A stretch of DNA of 64,000 nucleotides from Bradyrhizobium daqingense (GCF_021044685.1 NZ_CP088014.1:2652001-2716000), one strand, 5' to 3'. Positions 33,825 through 43,608 are shown, counted from the first letter of the stretch. Translations and numbers: made by a program. The notes: generated by a model not told the origin, from the sequence alone.

Positions 33825-34229
33825 ATGATCCGTTGTGTACGTCTATGGACCGGAGAGGACGGCAATTCACATTTCGAGGAAGGCGTCATCGAGCTCGCGC
33901 CCGGCCAGCGCGGCGATTTTCTCACCGGCAAGATCGATGCGACCAGCGTGTCCTTCCAGGAGACCGAATCGGGCGGCGCGTTTTCCTGGCACACCGCGCC
34001 GATCCGCCAATTGGTGATCACGCTGAGCGGAACGCTCGATTTCCAGACGCGCGACGGACATCACTTCCTGATCCATCCCGGCAACATCCTGCTCGCCGAG
34101 GACACTGCGGGATCGGGGCACAGCTGGAAACTGACGGACGATTCGTCCTGGCGCCGCGCCTATGTGGTGCTGCGACCGGGAGCCGAGGTGCCGTTCCGCG
34201 CCAAGGCGCGGCAATCGGCGCGGGCCTGA
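33825..34229 (+). CDS. Cupin-fold protein in the fumC-mqo run
   Basis: 134 residues. A single cupin domain is visible: GGAFSWHTAPIRQLVITLSG followed by LIHPGNILLAEDTAG. Only one His (W-H-T) of the usual metal-binding triad is obvious in motif 1, so enzyme activity is doubtful; a regulatory or binding role is possible. An AAAGGAG site precedes the ATG. It lies 13 bases after fumC and 41 bases before mqo, suggesting a common transcript. Function unknown. Confidence 0.78.
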   Translation: MIRCVRLWTGEDGNSHFEEGVIELAPGQRGDFLTGKIDATSVSFQETESGGAFSWHTAPIRQLVITLSGTLDFQTRDGHHFLIHPGNILLAEDTAGSGHSWKLTDDSSWRRAYVVLRPGAEVPFRAKARQSARA

Positions 34230-34270
34230 TCCGGCAATCCGAACAACAACATCCAACGAAGAGAAACGCC

Positions 34271-35809
34271 ATGCAAGTGACTTCCGACCACGAAACCGAC
34301 GTCGTGCTCATCGGTGCAGGCATTATGAGCTCCACACTCGGCGTCCTGCTCAAGGAGCTGGAGCCGTCGCTCACGATCCAGATGCTCGAGATGCTGGACG
34401 ATTGCGCGCTGGAAAGCTCGGACTCCTGGAACAATGCGGGCACCGGGCACGCCGCAAATTGCGAGATGAACTACACGCCGCAACGCCCCGACGGCTCCGT
34501 CGACATCTCCAAGGCGCTGGAGGTCAATGTCGAGTTCGACCTGTCCCGGCAGTTCTGGTCCTACCTGATCGAGAAGGGCGCGATCGCCGATCCGCGGGCC
34601 TTCATCCATCCGGTGCCGCATATGAGCTTCGTGCATGGCGCAGAGAATGTCGCATTCCTGCGGAAGCGGTTCGCGGCGATGTCCTCCCATCATTGCTATG
34701 AGGGCATGGAGCATACCGAGGACCCCCGGCAGATCGCCGAATGGGCGCCGCTGGTGATGGACGGCCGCAGCGGCGATGAGCCGGTTGCCGCAACGCGCAT
34801 CATTTCCGGTACCGACGTCGACTACGGCGCGCTGACTCATCTGCTGGTTGGTCACCTCGTCAGCCAGCCCGGCTGCGCCGTGCACTACAAGAGCTGCGTC
34901 ACCAATCTCGTGCGCGAGCAGGGTGGCCGCTGGCGGATCGAGGTGCGCGACATCGAAAGCGGAGAGACGCGCTCGGTCCTCGCGAAGTTCGTCTTCATCG
35001 GCGCCGGCGGCGGTGCGCTGCCACTGCTGGAGAAATCAGGCATCCCGGAGGGACGCGGCTATGGCGGCTTTCCCGTCAGCGGGATCTGGCTGCGTTGCGA
35101 CGACCCCGCGATCAACGAGCGCCACCACGCCAAGGTCTACGGCAAGGCCGCGGTCGGCTCGCCGCCGATGTCGGTGCCGCATCTGGACACGCGCGTGATC
35201 GGCGGCCGGCGCTCGCTGCTGTTCGGGCCCTATGCGGGTTTCTCGAGCAAGTTCCTCAAGCACGGCTCGCTGCTGGACCTGTTCGAATCCATCCGTCCCG
35301 CCAACGTCGAGCCGTTGCTCTCGGTGGCGCGCGACAATTTCGATCTCACCGAATATCTGGTCGGGCAGGTGTTGCAGTCCGAGAATCACCGTCTTGCGGC
35401 GCTCGATGAATATTTCCCGAAGGCCGATCCGAAGGATTGGCGGTTGCAGGTCGCAGGCCAGCGCGTCCAGATCATAAAGCCCGACGTCAAGCGGGGCGGA
35501 CTGCTCGAATTCGGCACCGAGCTCGTCGGTGCCGAGGATCACTCGCTGGTGGCCCTGCTTGGGGCATCGCCGGGCGCCTCCACCGCGGCGTTCATCGCCA
35601 TCAGCGTGCTGGAGAAGTGCTTCGCCGGAGAGCTGACCGCAAGCGCCTGGTTGCCGAAGCTGAAGAAGATCGTCCCGTCCTATGGCGCGTCGCTGATCGA
35701 TGATGCGGAGTTCTGCCGCCAGATCCGCTCGGCCACAGCGGCAGTGCTCGAGATCGCCGACATCCAGCATCCGGCCGAGCGCACGCCGCTGGCCGTGAAA
35801 CGAGCCTGA
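34271..35809 (+). CDS. mqo: Malate:quinone oxidoreductase
   Basis: 512 residues. FAD-dependent membrane-associated enzyme that oxidises malate to oxaloacetate and reduces the quinone pool. The FAD-binding start VVLIGAGIMSSTLG is the dinucleotide-binding motif of this family; DSWNNAGTGHAANCEMNYTP is the strongly conserved Mqo segment. ATG 34271 follows GAGAAACGCC, a fair ribosome site. The upstream in-frame extension from 33833 overlaps the cupin and is not real. Together with fumC it would make the two TCA steps that send electrons to quinol, which CioAB could then oxidise. Confidence 0.95.
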   Translation: MQVTSDHETDVVLIGAGIMSSTLGVLLKELEPSLTIQMLEMLDDCALESSDSWNNAGTGHAANCEMNYTPQRPDGSVDISKALEVNVEFDLSRQFWSYLIEKGAIADPRAFIHPVPHMSFVHGAENVAFLRKRFAAMSSHHCYEGMEHTEDPRQIAEWAPLVMDGRSGDEPVAATRIISGTDVDYGALTHLLVGHLVSQPGCAVHYKSCVTNLVREQGGRWRIEVRDIESGETRSVLAKFVFIGAGGGALPLLEKSGIPEGRGYGGFPVSGIWLRCDDPAINERHHAKVYGKAAVGSPPMSVPHLDTRVIGGRRSLLFGPYAGFSSKFLKHGSLLDLFESIRPANVEPLLSVARDNFDLTEYLVGQVLQSENHRLAALDEYFPKADPKDWRLQVAGQRVQIIKPDVKRGGLLEFGTELVGAEDHSLVALLGASPGASTAAFIAISVLEKCFAGELTASAWLPKLKKIVPSYGASLIDDAEFCRQIRSATAAVLEIADIQHPAERTPLAVKRA

Positions 35810-35824
35810 GACAGGGGGACTCCG

Positions 35825-37240
35825 ATGGACCCGACGGCGCTTCTCCTGTCGCGGCTGCAATTTGCCTTCACCATCTCGTTTCACATCATCTTCCCGGCTT
35901 TCACCATCGGGCTTGCCGCATGGCTCACGGTGCTGGAGGCGATGCACCTCCATAGCGGCAAGCCGGTCTACCGGACCCTGTTCGAGTTCTGGCTCAAGAT
36001 CTTCGGCGTCGCCTTCGGCATGGGCGTGGTGTCGGGCGTCGTGATGGGCTTCCAGTTCGGGACGAACTGGAGCGTGCTCTCGAAGATGTCCGGGCCGATC
36101 CAGGGACCGCTTCTGGCCTACGAGACGTTCACGGCCTTCATGCTGGAGGCGAGCTTCTTCGGCATCCTCATTTTCGGGCGGACCAGGGTGCCGCCCTGGT
36201 TCTACCTGTTCTCGACCGCCATGGTAGCGCTTGGCACCACGCTGTCGGCGTTCTGGATCATGGTCAACAACAGCTGGATGCAGGTGCCGACCGGCTACGT
36301 CATGCAAAATGGGCAGTTCGTGCCCGACGATTGGATGCAGATCATCTTCAACAGGGTGGTCTGGGTCAGGTTTCCGCACATGCTGCTCGCATCATACCTG
36401 ACGGGTGCGTTCTGCGTCGCGGCGACGGGAGCGTGGTACTTGTTGCGGCGGACCTATCGCGCCGAGGCGCATGTGATGCTGCGCATGGGTCTTGCGCTCG
36501 CGGCGGTGCTGCTTCCCGTGCAGCTCTTCATCGGGCATCTCGTCGGCGACTACGTCCACGATTATCAGCCGGCCAAGTTTGCCGCGATCGAGGCCCGCTG
36601 GCACGACGAGCAGCCTGCTTCGGAGGTGCTGATTGCGATCCCCGACTCCAGCACCGAGTCGAACAAATATGCGATCTCGATTCCAGTGCTCGGGAGCATC
36701 ATCGGCAGCATGAGCCTGAGCTCGAAGGAGGTCGGCCTGACCAGCTTTCCGCCGCAGGACCGGCCGCCGGTGGCAATCCCGTTCTTCGCCTTCCGTATTA
36801 TGGTCGGTTGCGGCCTCCTGATGTTAGGTGTTGCTTGGCTTGGCACCTGGCTCAGCTTCAAGCATCGCCTCGAGCGAAACCGCCTGCTGCTCTGGGGCAT
36901 TTTCCTGAGCTTTCCGCTGCCCTGGATCGCGATCCTCACCGGCTGGTACACCGCGGAAGTGGGGCGCCAGCCGTGGACGGTCTACGGAGTGCTGCGCACC
37001 GCAGACGCGGTGACGCCGTTCCTGACGGCGGCCGCGGCGACGACGTCGCTGATCATGTTCGTCGCGGTCTACGCCTTCATCTTCTCGTTCGGGACCTACT
37101 ACATCTACCGGCTGTTGCGCGCCGGTCCGGCGGGGCTCGACGATAAGGTCGTGCATGCGCCCGCCATGCCCAACCGGCCGATGTCGCTTGCTGACCGGCC
37201 GCTGCTTCCGGGCGGCAACTGCGCTCAGGCTGGAGAATGA
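35825..37240 (+). CDS. cioA: Cytochrome bd-type ubiquinol oxidase subunit I (CIO-like)
   Basis: 471 residues with about nine membrane helices. The heme ligand H20 lies in FTISFHIIFPAF. GWYTAEVGRQPW is the conserved CydA motif, and the intervening Q-loop is short, so the protein resembles the cyanide-insensitive oxidase (CIO) rather than the long-Q-loop enterobacterial CydA (about 520 residues). The enzyme oxidises ubiquinol and reduces O2 to water. It starts 15 bases after mqo, and its end overlaps the next gene by 4 bases (ATGA). Confidence 0.93.
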   Translation: MDPTALLLSRLQFAFTISFHIIFPAFTIGLAAWLTVLEAMHLHSGKPVYRTLFEFWLKIFGVAFGMGVVSGVVMGFQFGTNWSVLSKMSGPIQGPLLAYETFTAFMLEASFFGILIFGRTRVPPWFYLFSTAMVALGTTLSAFWIMVNNSWMQVPTGYVMQNGQFVPDDWMQIIFNRVVWVRFPHMLLASYLTGAFCVAATGAWYLLRRTYRAEAHVMLRMGLALAAVLLPVQLFIGHLVGDYVHDYQPAKFAAIEARWHDEQPASEVLIAIPDSSTESNKYAISIPVLGSIIGSMSLSSKEVGLTSFPPQDRPPVAIPFFAFRIMVGCGLLMLGVAWLGTWLSFKHRLERNRLLLWGIFLSFPLPWIAILTGWYTAEVGRQPWTVYGVLRTADAVTPFLTAAAATTSLIMFVAVYAFIFSFGTYYIYRLLRAGPAGLDDKVVHAPAMPNRPMSLADRPLLPGGNCAQAGE

Positions 37241-38229
37241 CCATGGTGACGTTCTGGGTTGCTCTGCTGGCTATCAGCATCCTGATCTACCTTCTGCTCG
37301 ACGGCTTCGATCTCGGCGTCGGAATATTGTTTCTGCTGCCGAACAGCGAAGCACGCCGGCAGGCCATGCTGGGCGCGATCGCGCCGTTCTGGGATGGCAA
37401 CGAGACCTGGCTCGTAGTGACGGGTGTAGTTCTGTGGGGTGCGTTTCCGGTCGTGTATGCGACGGTGCTCTCGGCTTTCTACATCCCCGTCATCTTCATG
37501 CTGCTGGGGCTGATCCTGCGCGGGGTTGCGTTCGAATTCCGCGCCAAGTCGCAGCGCTCACGCTGGATCTGGGATCTCGGCTTCGGCGGCGGCTCGCTGG
37601 TCGCGACCTTCATGCAAGGCGTGATGGTCGGCGCGCTCGTGCAGGGGCTGCCGATCATCGACGGCCAGTACGCCGGCGGCGTATTCGGCTGGTTGAGCGG
37701 GTTCTCGGTGCTATGCGGCATCGGCCTGTGCCTCGGCTATGCGCTGCTTGGGGCCTGCTGGCTGGTGCGCAAGCGCGACGGCGCGGTTCGCGACCTGGCG
37801 CGGAGCCAGATTCCGGTCTTGGCGACCGGCGTTCTGCTGTTCCTGATCCTCGTCTTCGCTCACGCGCTGTTGCAGCACCTGCCGATCCTGCACCGCTGGA
37901 TCGAGCGGCCTTATCTGTTCGTCTTTCCGGCGATCGGTGCGGGGGCTGCCTGCATGCTCGCCTCCAGCATTCTGCGGCACGATGATTATTGGCCATTCCA
38001 CATGGTCTCGCTGATCTTCTTGTCGGCGTTCGGGACGCTGGCGCTCTCGTTCTGGCCCTACATGGTTCCCTTCGCCATCACCGTCGACGAAGCCGCTGCA
38101 CCTCATGCCAGCCTCGCCTTCATGTTCTGGGGAGCGGGCCTCGTCGTCTTCCCGCTGATGCTGATCTACGTCGCGATCGGCTTCCGCGTCTTCAAGGGCA
38201 AGTTCGATTCGGAATCGGTCCGCTATTGA
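37237..38229 (+). CDS. cioB: Cytochrome bd-type ubiquinol oxidase subunit II (CIO-like)
   Basis: 330 residues, multi-pass membrane subunit that pairs with the subunit I gene just upstream. DGFDLGVGILFL near the N-terminus and GNETWLVVTGVVLWGAFP are CydB signatures. ATG 37237 overlaps the end of cioA, so the two subunits are co-translated. No small CydX-type gene is visible between cioB and the next terminator. Two hairpins follow directly after the stop. Confidence 0.93.
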   Translation: MTMVTFWVALLAISILIYLLLDGFDLGVGILFLLPNSEARRQAMLGAIAPFWDGNETWLVVTGVVLWGAFPVVYATVLSAFYIPVIFMLLGLILRGVAFEFRAKSQRSRWIWDLGFGGGSLVATFMQGVMVGALVQGLPIIDGQYAGGVFGWLSGFSVLCGIGLCLGYALLGACWLVRKRDGAVRDLARSQIPVLATGVLLFLILVFAHALLQHLPILHRWIERPYLFVFPAIGAGAACMLASSILRHDDYWPFHMVSLIFLSAFGTLALSFWPYMVPFAITVDEAAAPHASLAFMFWGAGLVVFPLMLIYVAIGFRVFKGKFDSESVRY

Positions 38230-38253
38230 CCGTCAGAAGCAGGACAACGTGCA

Positions 38254-38274
38254 AAGCCGCCATTGCGGCGGCTT
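38254..38274. repeat. Hairpin directly after cioB
   Basis: AAGCCGCC (38254-38261) and GGCGGCTT (38267-38274) make an 8-base stem with a 5-base loop, 24 bases after the cioB stop. There is no T tract on the plus strand, so it may pause or protect the mRNA rather than terminate. Confidence 0.55.
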
Positions 38275-38309
38275 GATCCGAGCGACAGGCATCTTCCAAC
38301 AGGCAAAGA

Positions 38310-38335
38310 AAAAGGCGCCGGTTCCGGCGCCTTTT
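38310..38335. terminator. Bidirectional rho-independent terminator between cioB and oxalate decarboxylase
   Basis: AAAAGGCGCCGG (38310-38321) and CCGGCGCCTTTT (38324-38335) form a 12-base stem with a TT loop. T runs on both strands allow termination in both directions, serving cioB and the convergent oxalate decarboxylase gene. Confidence 0.85.
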
Positions 38336-38338
38336 CAT

Positions 38339-39585
38339 TCAGGTCTTTGGCATGACGCCCGGACTGGTGTCCGGCCATTGCGCGATCAGCTTCTCGTCGA
38401 TGTTGAGGTGCTGGGCGACCAGCCTCGGCGGCGTATGCGCCAGCCAGTTGGAGAGCGAGACTTCCTCGTAGCGCGGGGCGCGGAAGACACCGACGAACTG
38501 CACGTCGGTATCGCCGACGTTCTCGACGTAGTGACCGAGGTTGCGCGGGACGTAGCCGATATCGCCCGCGGAGAAATCCGTCGTGCGTGCGTTGGGTCCG
38601 GTATCGAACACCGTCATCCGCGCCTGGCCCGAGATGTAGTATTGCCATTCGTCCGCGTTCGGATGCCAGTGCATCTCCCGGACCGCGCCCGGAGGCATCG
38701 TCACCAGCGCCGCCGCAACCGTGGTTGCCACCTTGAAGTTGCTGCTGTCGGCGATCCGGATGCTTCCCGCTGCGCTCTCCTTGAGCGGAGCCGAGCTGCC
38801 CAGCGAGTAGACGAAGGGGTAGGGCGGTGCTTCGGCGTGTCTGCGACGGCGGCACGATCTGCTGCGAGATCGCCGGGGACCGTGCCCTGGAAGATCCAGA
38901 GATTGTGCAGCGGAATCTTGCCGAAGGTTTCGGCCGGCACGCCGAAGTTCTTGCTCAGCACCTCCGGCGGCGTGTGGGCGAGCCAGTCCGTCACCAGCAG
39001 CGTATTGAACTCGTTGGCGTGGCCATCGTCGAAGCAGATCACGAACTCGCAGCCGTCGGGACCAAGCCCTTGCAGGGAGTGGGGCGCGCCGGGCGGGAAG
39101 TACCAGAGGTCGCCGGCCTTGAGATCGGCCACATACGGCCGCCCCTGGACGTCGAGCACGGTGATGCGGCAGCCGCCGTAGGTCATGATTGCCCATTCGG
39201 CTGCCTGATGCCAATGCAGCTCGCGGATGCCTCCGGCGGACAGCCGCATGTTGACGCCGGAGATCTCCTTCGAGATCGCGAAGTCGACGACCGTGACCTG
39301 GCGGGCCCAGCCGCCGTTCTGGATGCGCCTGGGTGCGTTGTTGAACGAGGCCCAGTTCATCGGCAGGCCGCCGACATCGGTCGCCGGCGGCGTCTGCGCC
39401 GAGGGGAATTGCTTCGCAAGAGCCGGATTTTGCGGTCCGGGATCGCTCAGGCTGCTGGCGTTCTTGGTATTGATCGCACCTTGCGGCGGCTCGTCCGGAT
39501 TGCCGAAGGTCGCGCCTTGCGCACCCGAGCTGACCATTGCAGCACCCGCGGCCGACATGGCCAGCAATTCTCGTCGTGAAAACAT
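38339..39585 (-). pseudogene. oxdC: Oxalate decarboxylase (bicupin), Tat-exported, frameshifted
   Basis: The gene starts at ATG 39585 with an AGGAG site and encodes MFSRRELLAMSAAGAA, a twin-arginine signal. The first cupin has RELHWHQAAEWAIM; the second has REMHWHPNADEWQYY. Both are the metal-binding motifs of oxalate decarboxylase, which converts oxalate to formate and CO2. The first half reads in one frame to about 38830. There the second half (PPYPFVYSLG and the rest) continues in the next frame, as if one base were missing near 38828-38836. Restored, it would be about 415 residues. Either a real inactivation or an error. Confidence 0.8.
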
Positions 39586-39817
39586 GTTGGTCGCTCCTCA
39601 ATGCATGTTGAGCCTCCAGCGAGACTCCAGCGTCGCAGCCTAGTTTCACCCTGCCCGCCCAGCTTCCGCGAACGACGATGTTTTTTCCGGAATGCACTAT
39701 CGGCCTCGGCGGGACCAAAGCTGTGCAATCGCGAAATTCGAAGTCCGATTTGAAAAGACGCCAGGGAGGCTACGATCCTTAACTGCGAGGGGAACGTCAC
39801 ATTCAGAGATATCGTCG

Positions 39818-42115
39818 ATGACCAGGAAATCGGTTCGTCCCTATCATGAGCCTGCCGGAGGCTGGGGGGCGCTTAAGGCGCTCAGCGAAGCTCTGCTGGT
39901 GCAGCGGGTGCCGGTGAAGGGCGCGGCGACACTGAGCCGCATGAACCAGCCGCAGGGTTTTGATTGTCCAGGCTGCGCCTGGCCCGATCCGAAGCATACC
40001 TCGTCATTCGAGTTCTGCGAGAACGGCGGCAAGGCGATCGCCTGGGAGACGACATCCAAGCGATGCACGCCCGAGTTCTTCGCCGAGCATACCGTCACCG
40101 AGCTGTCGACCTGGAGCGACTACGATCTCGAAATGGTCGGACGGCTCACCCATCCCATGGCCTATGATGCCGCATCCGACCGCTACGTTCCGGTCACGTG
40201 GAGCGATGCGTTCGACATGATCGGCCGCGAGCTGAAGGCGCTGCCGGATCCGAACATGGCGGATTTCTATACGTCCGGACGGACCTCGAACGAGGCCGCC
40301 TTCCTCTACCAGCTGTTCGTTCGTGAATACGGCACCAACAACTTTCCCGACTGCTCCAACATGTGCCACGAGGCGACCAGCGTCGGCCTGCCGCAATCGC
40401 TCGGCGTCGGCAAGGGCACGGTTTTGCTGGAGGATTTCGACAAGGCCGATTGCATCTTCATCTTCGGCCAGAACCCGGGCACCAACAGCCCGCGGATGAT
40501 GACGAGCCTGCGCAATGCCTCGCGCCGCGGCGCCTCGATCATCTCCTTCAATCCGTTCCGCGAACGGGCGCTCGAGCGTTTCCAGGCGCCGCAGAGCCCC
40601 GTCGAGATGATCACGCTGACGTCGACGAAGATCAGCTCGAAGTTATTCCAGGTGCGTGTCGGCGGTGACGTCGCCGTCCTCAAGGGCATCATGAAGATCC
40701 TGGTCGAGGCCGACGAAGCGGCTCGCGGCGCCGACCAGCCGGAGACCCTGGACTGGGACTTCATTCGTGGGCACACCACAGGCATCGAAGCGCTGATCGA
40801 TGACCTCAAGCGGACGCAATGGCCCGACATCGAACGCCAGTCCGGCCTGACGCGCGAAGACATGGACTACGCCGCCAACGCCTATATGAAGTCGGAGCGC
40901 GCCATTCTCGTCTATGGCATGGGCATCACCCAGCATCAGCGCGGCGCGCACAACGTGCAGCAGATCGCCAATCTCGCACTTCTGCGCGGCAATCTCGGGC
41001 GTGAGGGCGCCGGCGTCTGTCCGGTTCGCGGTCATTCCAACGTGCAGGGCGATCGCACCGTGGGGATCACGGAAGTCCCCAAGGCGGATTTTCTCGAGCG
41101 GCTCGAACGCCACTTCGGCTTCAAGCCGCCGTCAGAGCCGGGACACAACGTCGTGACGGCCCTGGAGGCCATGATCCGCGGCGAGGTGAAGGTCTTTTTC
41201 GCCATGGGCGGCAATTTTGCCGCCGCCATTCCGGACTGGCAGGCGACGCAGGCCGCACTGCGCAAGCTCGACCTGACTGTCCATGTCTCCACCAAGCTGA
41301 ACCGCAGCCATCTGATTCACGGCCGGGCCGCGCTGATCCTGCCCTGTCTCGGCCGCACCGAGATCGATGTCCAGGCGACGGGACCGCAGTCCATCTCGGT
41401 GGAAGATTCCATGTCCATGGTTCACGCTTCGGGCGGCCGCAACACGCCGGCGTCGGAGCATCTGCTCAGCGAGGTCGCGATCGTTGCCGGGGTCGCCAAG
41501 GCGACGCTCGGCGACCGCACCGTGGTGGACTGGGATGGGTTCGTTGCCGATTACGACCGCATTCGCGATGCCATCGAGGCGGTGTTCCCCATCTTCCAGG
41601 GCTACAACGCGCGGATCCGCGTTCCCGGCGGCTTCCATCTCACCTCGACGGCGAGGGAGCGGATCTGGATGACGCCATCGGGCAAGGCCAATTTCCTGGT
41701 GTTCGAGGGCTGCGGCGAGGATCCAGAGCAATGCGATCCCGATTTCCTGTGGCTCAGCACGATCCGCAGCCACGACCAGTACAACACGACGCTCTATTCG
41801 ATGTCCGATCGCTATCGCGGCGTCTTCGGGCAGCGCGACGTGGTGTTCCTCAACGAATATGAGATGAAGAAGCGCGGCTTTGCCGAGGGCGACCGCGTGG
41901 ACCTCATCACGGAATCGACCGATGGCGTCGAGCGCATCGTGCGCAACTTCCGGGTCGTCGGCCATTCGTTTCCGGCCGGCTGTTGTGCGGCCTATTATCC
42001 CGAGACCAATCCGCTGGTGCCGCTCTATGCCCACGATCCCATGAGCTTCACACCGTCGTTCAAGGGTGTCCCGATCCGCCTAGTGCGCTCGAGCGGCGCT
42101 GTGCCCGAGCAATAG
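39818..42115 (+). CDS. FdhF/YdeP-like molybdopterin oxidoreductase
   Basis: 765 residues, a bis-molybdopterin enzyme of the DMSO reductase family in the YdeP/Fdh-alpha-like group. C50 and C53 lie in DCPGCAW, and DCSNMCHEATS marks the region near the metal ligand. GIIMPGM-like cofactor contacts are represented by VYGMGITQHQRGAHN. Physiological substrate is uncertain; formate is suggested by the neighbouring oxalate decarboxylase and FdhD. There is no signal peptide, so it is cytosolic. It starts 232 bases from the divergent oxalate decarboxylase start, sharing a promoter region. Confidence 0.87.
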   Translation: MTRKSVRPYHEPAGGWGALKALSEALLVQRVPVKGAATLSRMNQPQGFDCPGCAWPDPKHTSSFEFCENGGKAIAWETTSKRCTPEFFAEHTVTELSTWSDYDLEMVGRLTHPMAYDAASDRYVPVTWSDAFDMIGRELKALPDPNMADFYTSGRTSNEAAFLYQLFVREYGTNNFPDCSNMCHEATSVGLPQSLGVGKGTVLLEDFDKADCIFIFGQNPGTNSPRMMTSLRNASRRGASIISFNPFRERALERFQAPQSPVEMITLTSTKISSKLFQVRVGGDVAVLKGIMKILVEADEAARGADQPETLDWDFIRGHTTGIEALIDDLKRTQWPDIERQSGLTREDMDYAANAYMKSERAILVYGMGITQHQRGAHNVQQIANLALLRGNLGREGAGVCPVRGHSNVQGDRTVGITEVPKADFLERLERHFGFKPPSEPGHNVVTALEAMIRGEVKVFFAMGGNFAAAIPDWQATQAALRKLDLTVHVSTKLNRSHLIHGRAALILPCLGRTEIDVQATGPQSISVEDSMSMVHASGGRNTPASEHLLSEVAIVAGVAKATLGDRTVVDWDGFVADYDRIRDAIEAVFPIFQGYNARIRVPGGFHLTSTARERIWMTPSGKANFLVFEGCGEDPEQCDPDFLWLSTIRSHDQYNTTLYSMSDRYRGVFGQRDVVFLNEYEMKKRGFAEGDRVDLITESTDGVERIVRNFRVVGHSFPAGCCAAYYPETNPLVPLYAHDPMSFTPSFKGVPIRLVRSSGAVPEQ

Positions 42116-42147
42116 GCCGGACGGCGTCGATCCGCCTTTGCTTCCGA

Positions 42148-43608
42148 TCAGCCCGGATGCGTCGAGCCGGAGATCGGCAGCGTGAACCAGAACCGTGCGC
42201 CGCCCTCGGCACCTTTGCCCTCGGCATTGATCCGGCCGCCATGTGCTTCGACGATGGAGCGGCAGATCGGCAGGCCCATGCCCATGCCACTCTCCTTGGT
42301 CGTGAAGAAGCTGTCGAAGAGACGGCCTACATGCTCGGTGTCGATGCCCGGGCCGTTGTCCTCCACGGAGCAGCATATTGTGCCCGAATCGGGAGAAGTG
42401 GTGGTGATGACGATCCGGCAGCTCTCCGTGCCGGCCTGGATCATGGCCTGCATGGCGTTGATCGCCAAATTGACGATCACCTGCTGAAGCTGCGTGCGGT
42501 CGCCCAGCACAAGCGGCGTTGCCGGACCGGGGCGGTGCTGGATTGCGACGTCGTGAGACTCCAGCTCATGCCGGAGGAACAGCATGGCCTCCCGAACGAC
42601 GCCGTCGAGCGAGAGCGGGATCCGCTCCGGCGCCTTTCGCGTCGCCATCCCGTGAACGCGCGCCACGATGCTCGCGGCGCGTCTGGCATCCGTGGCCGTG
42701 TTCTCGATCACCTTGCGCAACTCGGCCAGATCGGGATTGGGCCTGTTCAGCCAGCGCAGGCCGGCCGCGGCATTGGTCGTGATGGCAGCCAGCGGCTGGT
42801 TGACCTCGTGGGCGATCGAGGCGGTGAGCTCGCCGAGCATCGAGATCCGCGCAGCATGCGCGAACTCCGCCTGTACCTGCCGGAGTCTCTCCTGGGCGCG
42901 AACGCGCTGGGAAATGTCGATCGTGCCGACCAGGCTCAGTTCGAGATCATTGACGGGACCGACGCGCGCCGTCGTGAAGAGGACATCGAGGACGCGGTCG
43001 TCCCAGGTGACCATCCTGGTCTCCTCCTCGAAGTTCGTCTCGCCGCGAAAGCGGGATTCCATGGCCCGCCGGAACGTATCCGGCCGCTCCCGCCAGGTGT
43101 CGGCCATGGAGCGTCCGGCGTAATCGCCGCCGAACATCTGGATCGCCCGCTCGTTGGCCTCCTGAAATGAGAGTGCCTCCATGCAGATCTTGAGGAAATC
43201 GGGATGGGCGTCGAAATAGCTGCCGAGATCCTCGACCCCTTCGGCGCGCAACTTCCGGAACAGCACCACAAGCTTGGTGGCATCGAGCTGCCGGAGCGCG
43301 ATCGGCATGCGGCTGAACAGCTGGCGATAACGTTGCTCGCTCCGCTCCAGTTCGGCGATCGCTTTGTTCCGGGCGGCGATGTCCATGACCGCCGTGACGA
43401 GCGTCAGCGTCGCAGCGAGAAAAGCAGCGACGGCGATCACCGTGAAATCGTATTCGAGCAGCAAGCAGGCGAGCGTCAACAGGCTCAAGGCGACGCTGCC
43501 CCAGGCCCACAGGAGAACGCGATTCTGCCCGGTTTGGGTCGGCAGCACGCGGTGCCACCATCGCCGGAGCTGTATGCGGTGGGGGCCATCCAGGCGTTCG
43601 GACGTCAT
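42148..43608 (-). CDS. PAS-type sensor histidine kinase (FixL/NtrB-like)
   Basis: About 486 residues; the frame is open to GTG 43677. Two membrane helices lie near the N-terminus, followed by a PAS domain, the phosphoacceptor in SIAHEVNQPLAAI, and an ATPase with NLAINAMQAM, VEDNGPGID and MGMGLPICRS. The core resembles the kinase at 61324-63234. It has no heme-binding PAS signature that I can see, so oxygen sensing as in FixL is not assured. No response regulator gene adjoins; it follows the RND pump gene in the same direction, suggesting a shared operon. Partner unknown. Confidence 0.85.
   Translation of the reverse strand: MTSERLDGPHRIQLRRWWHRVLPTQTGQNRVLLWAWGSVALSLLTLACLLLEYDFTVIAVAAFLAATLTLVTAVMDIAARNKAIAELERSEQRYRQLFSRMPIALRQLDATKLVVLFRKLRAEGVEDLGSYFDAHPDFLKICMEALSFQEANERAIQMFGGDYAGRSMADTWRERPDTFRRAMESRFRGETNFEEETRMVTWDDRVLDVLFTTARVGPVNDLELSLVGTIDISQRVRAQERLRQVQAEFAHAARISMLGELTASIAHEVNQPLAAITTNAAAGLRWLNRPNPDLAELRKVIENTATDARRAASIVARVHGMATRKAPERIPLSLDGVVREAMLFLRHELESHDVAIQHRPGPATPLVLGDRTQLQQVIVNLAINAMQAMIQAGTESCRIVITTTSPDSGTICCSVEDNGPGIDTEHVGRLFDSFFTTKESGMGMGLPICRSIVEAHGGRINAEGKGAEGGARFWFTLPISGSTHPG

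Noticed and set aside
32207..34021. 604-residue minus-strand open frame
   Set aside because: Antisense to fumC and the cupin; Arg/His/Asp-rich composition without motifs.
35036..36379. 447-residue minus-strand open frame
   Set aside because: Antisense to mqo and cioA, no domain.
42148..43608. Calling this kinase FixL
   Set aside because: Catalytic core is similar, but I see no heme-PAS His signature and no adjacent FixJ, so the oxygen-sensor label is not supported.
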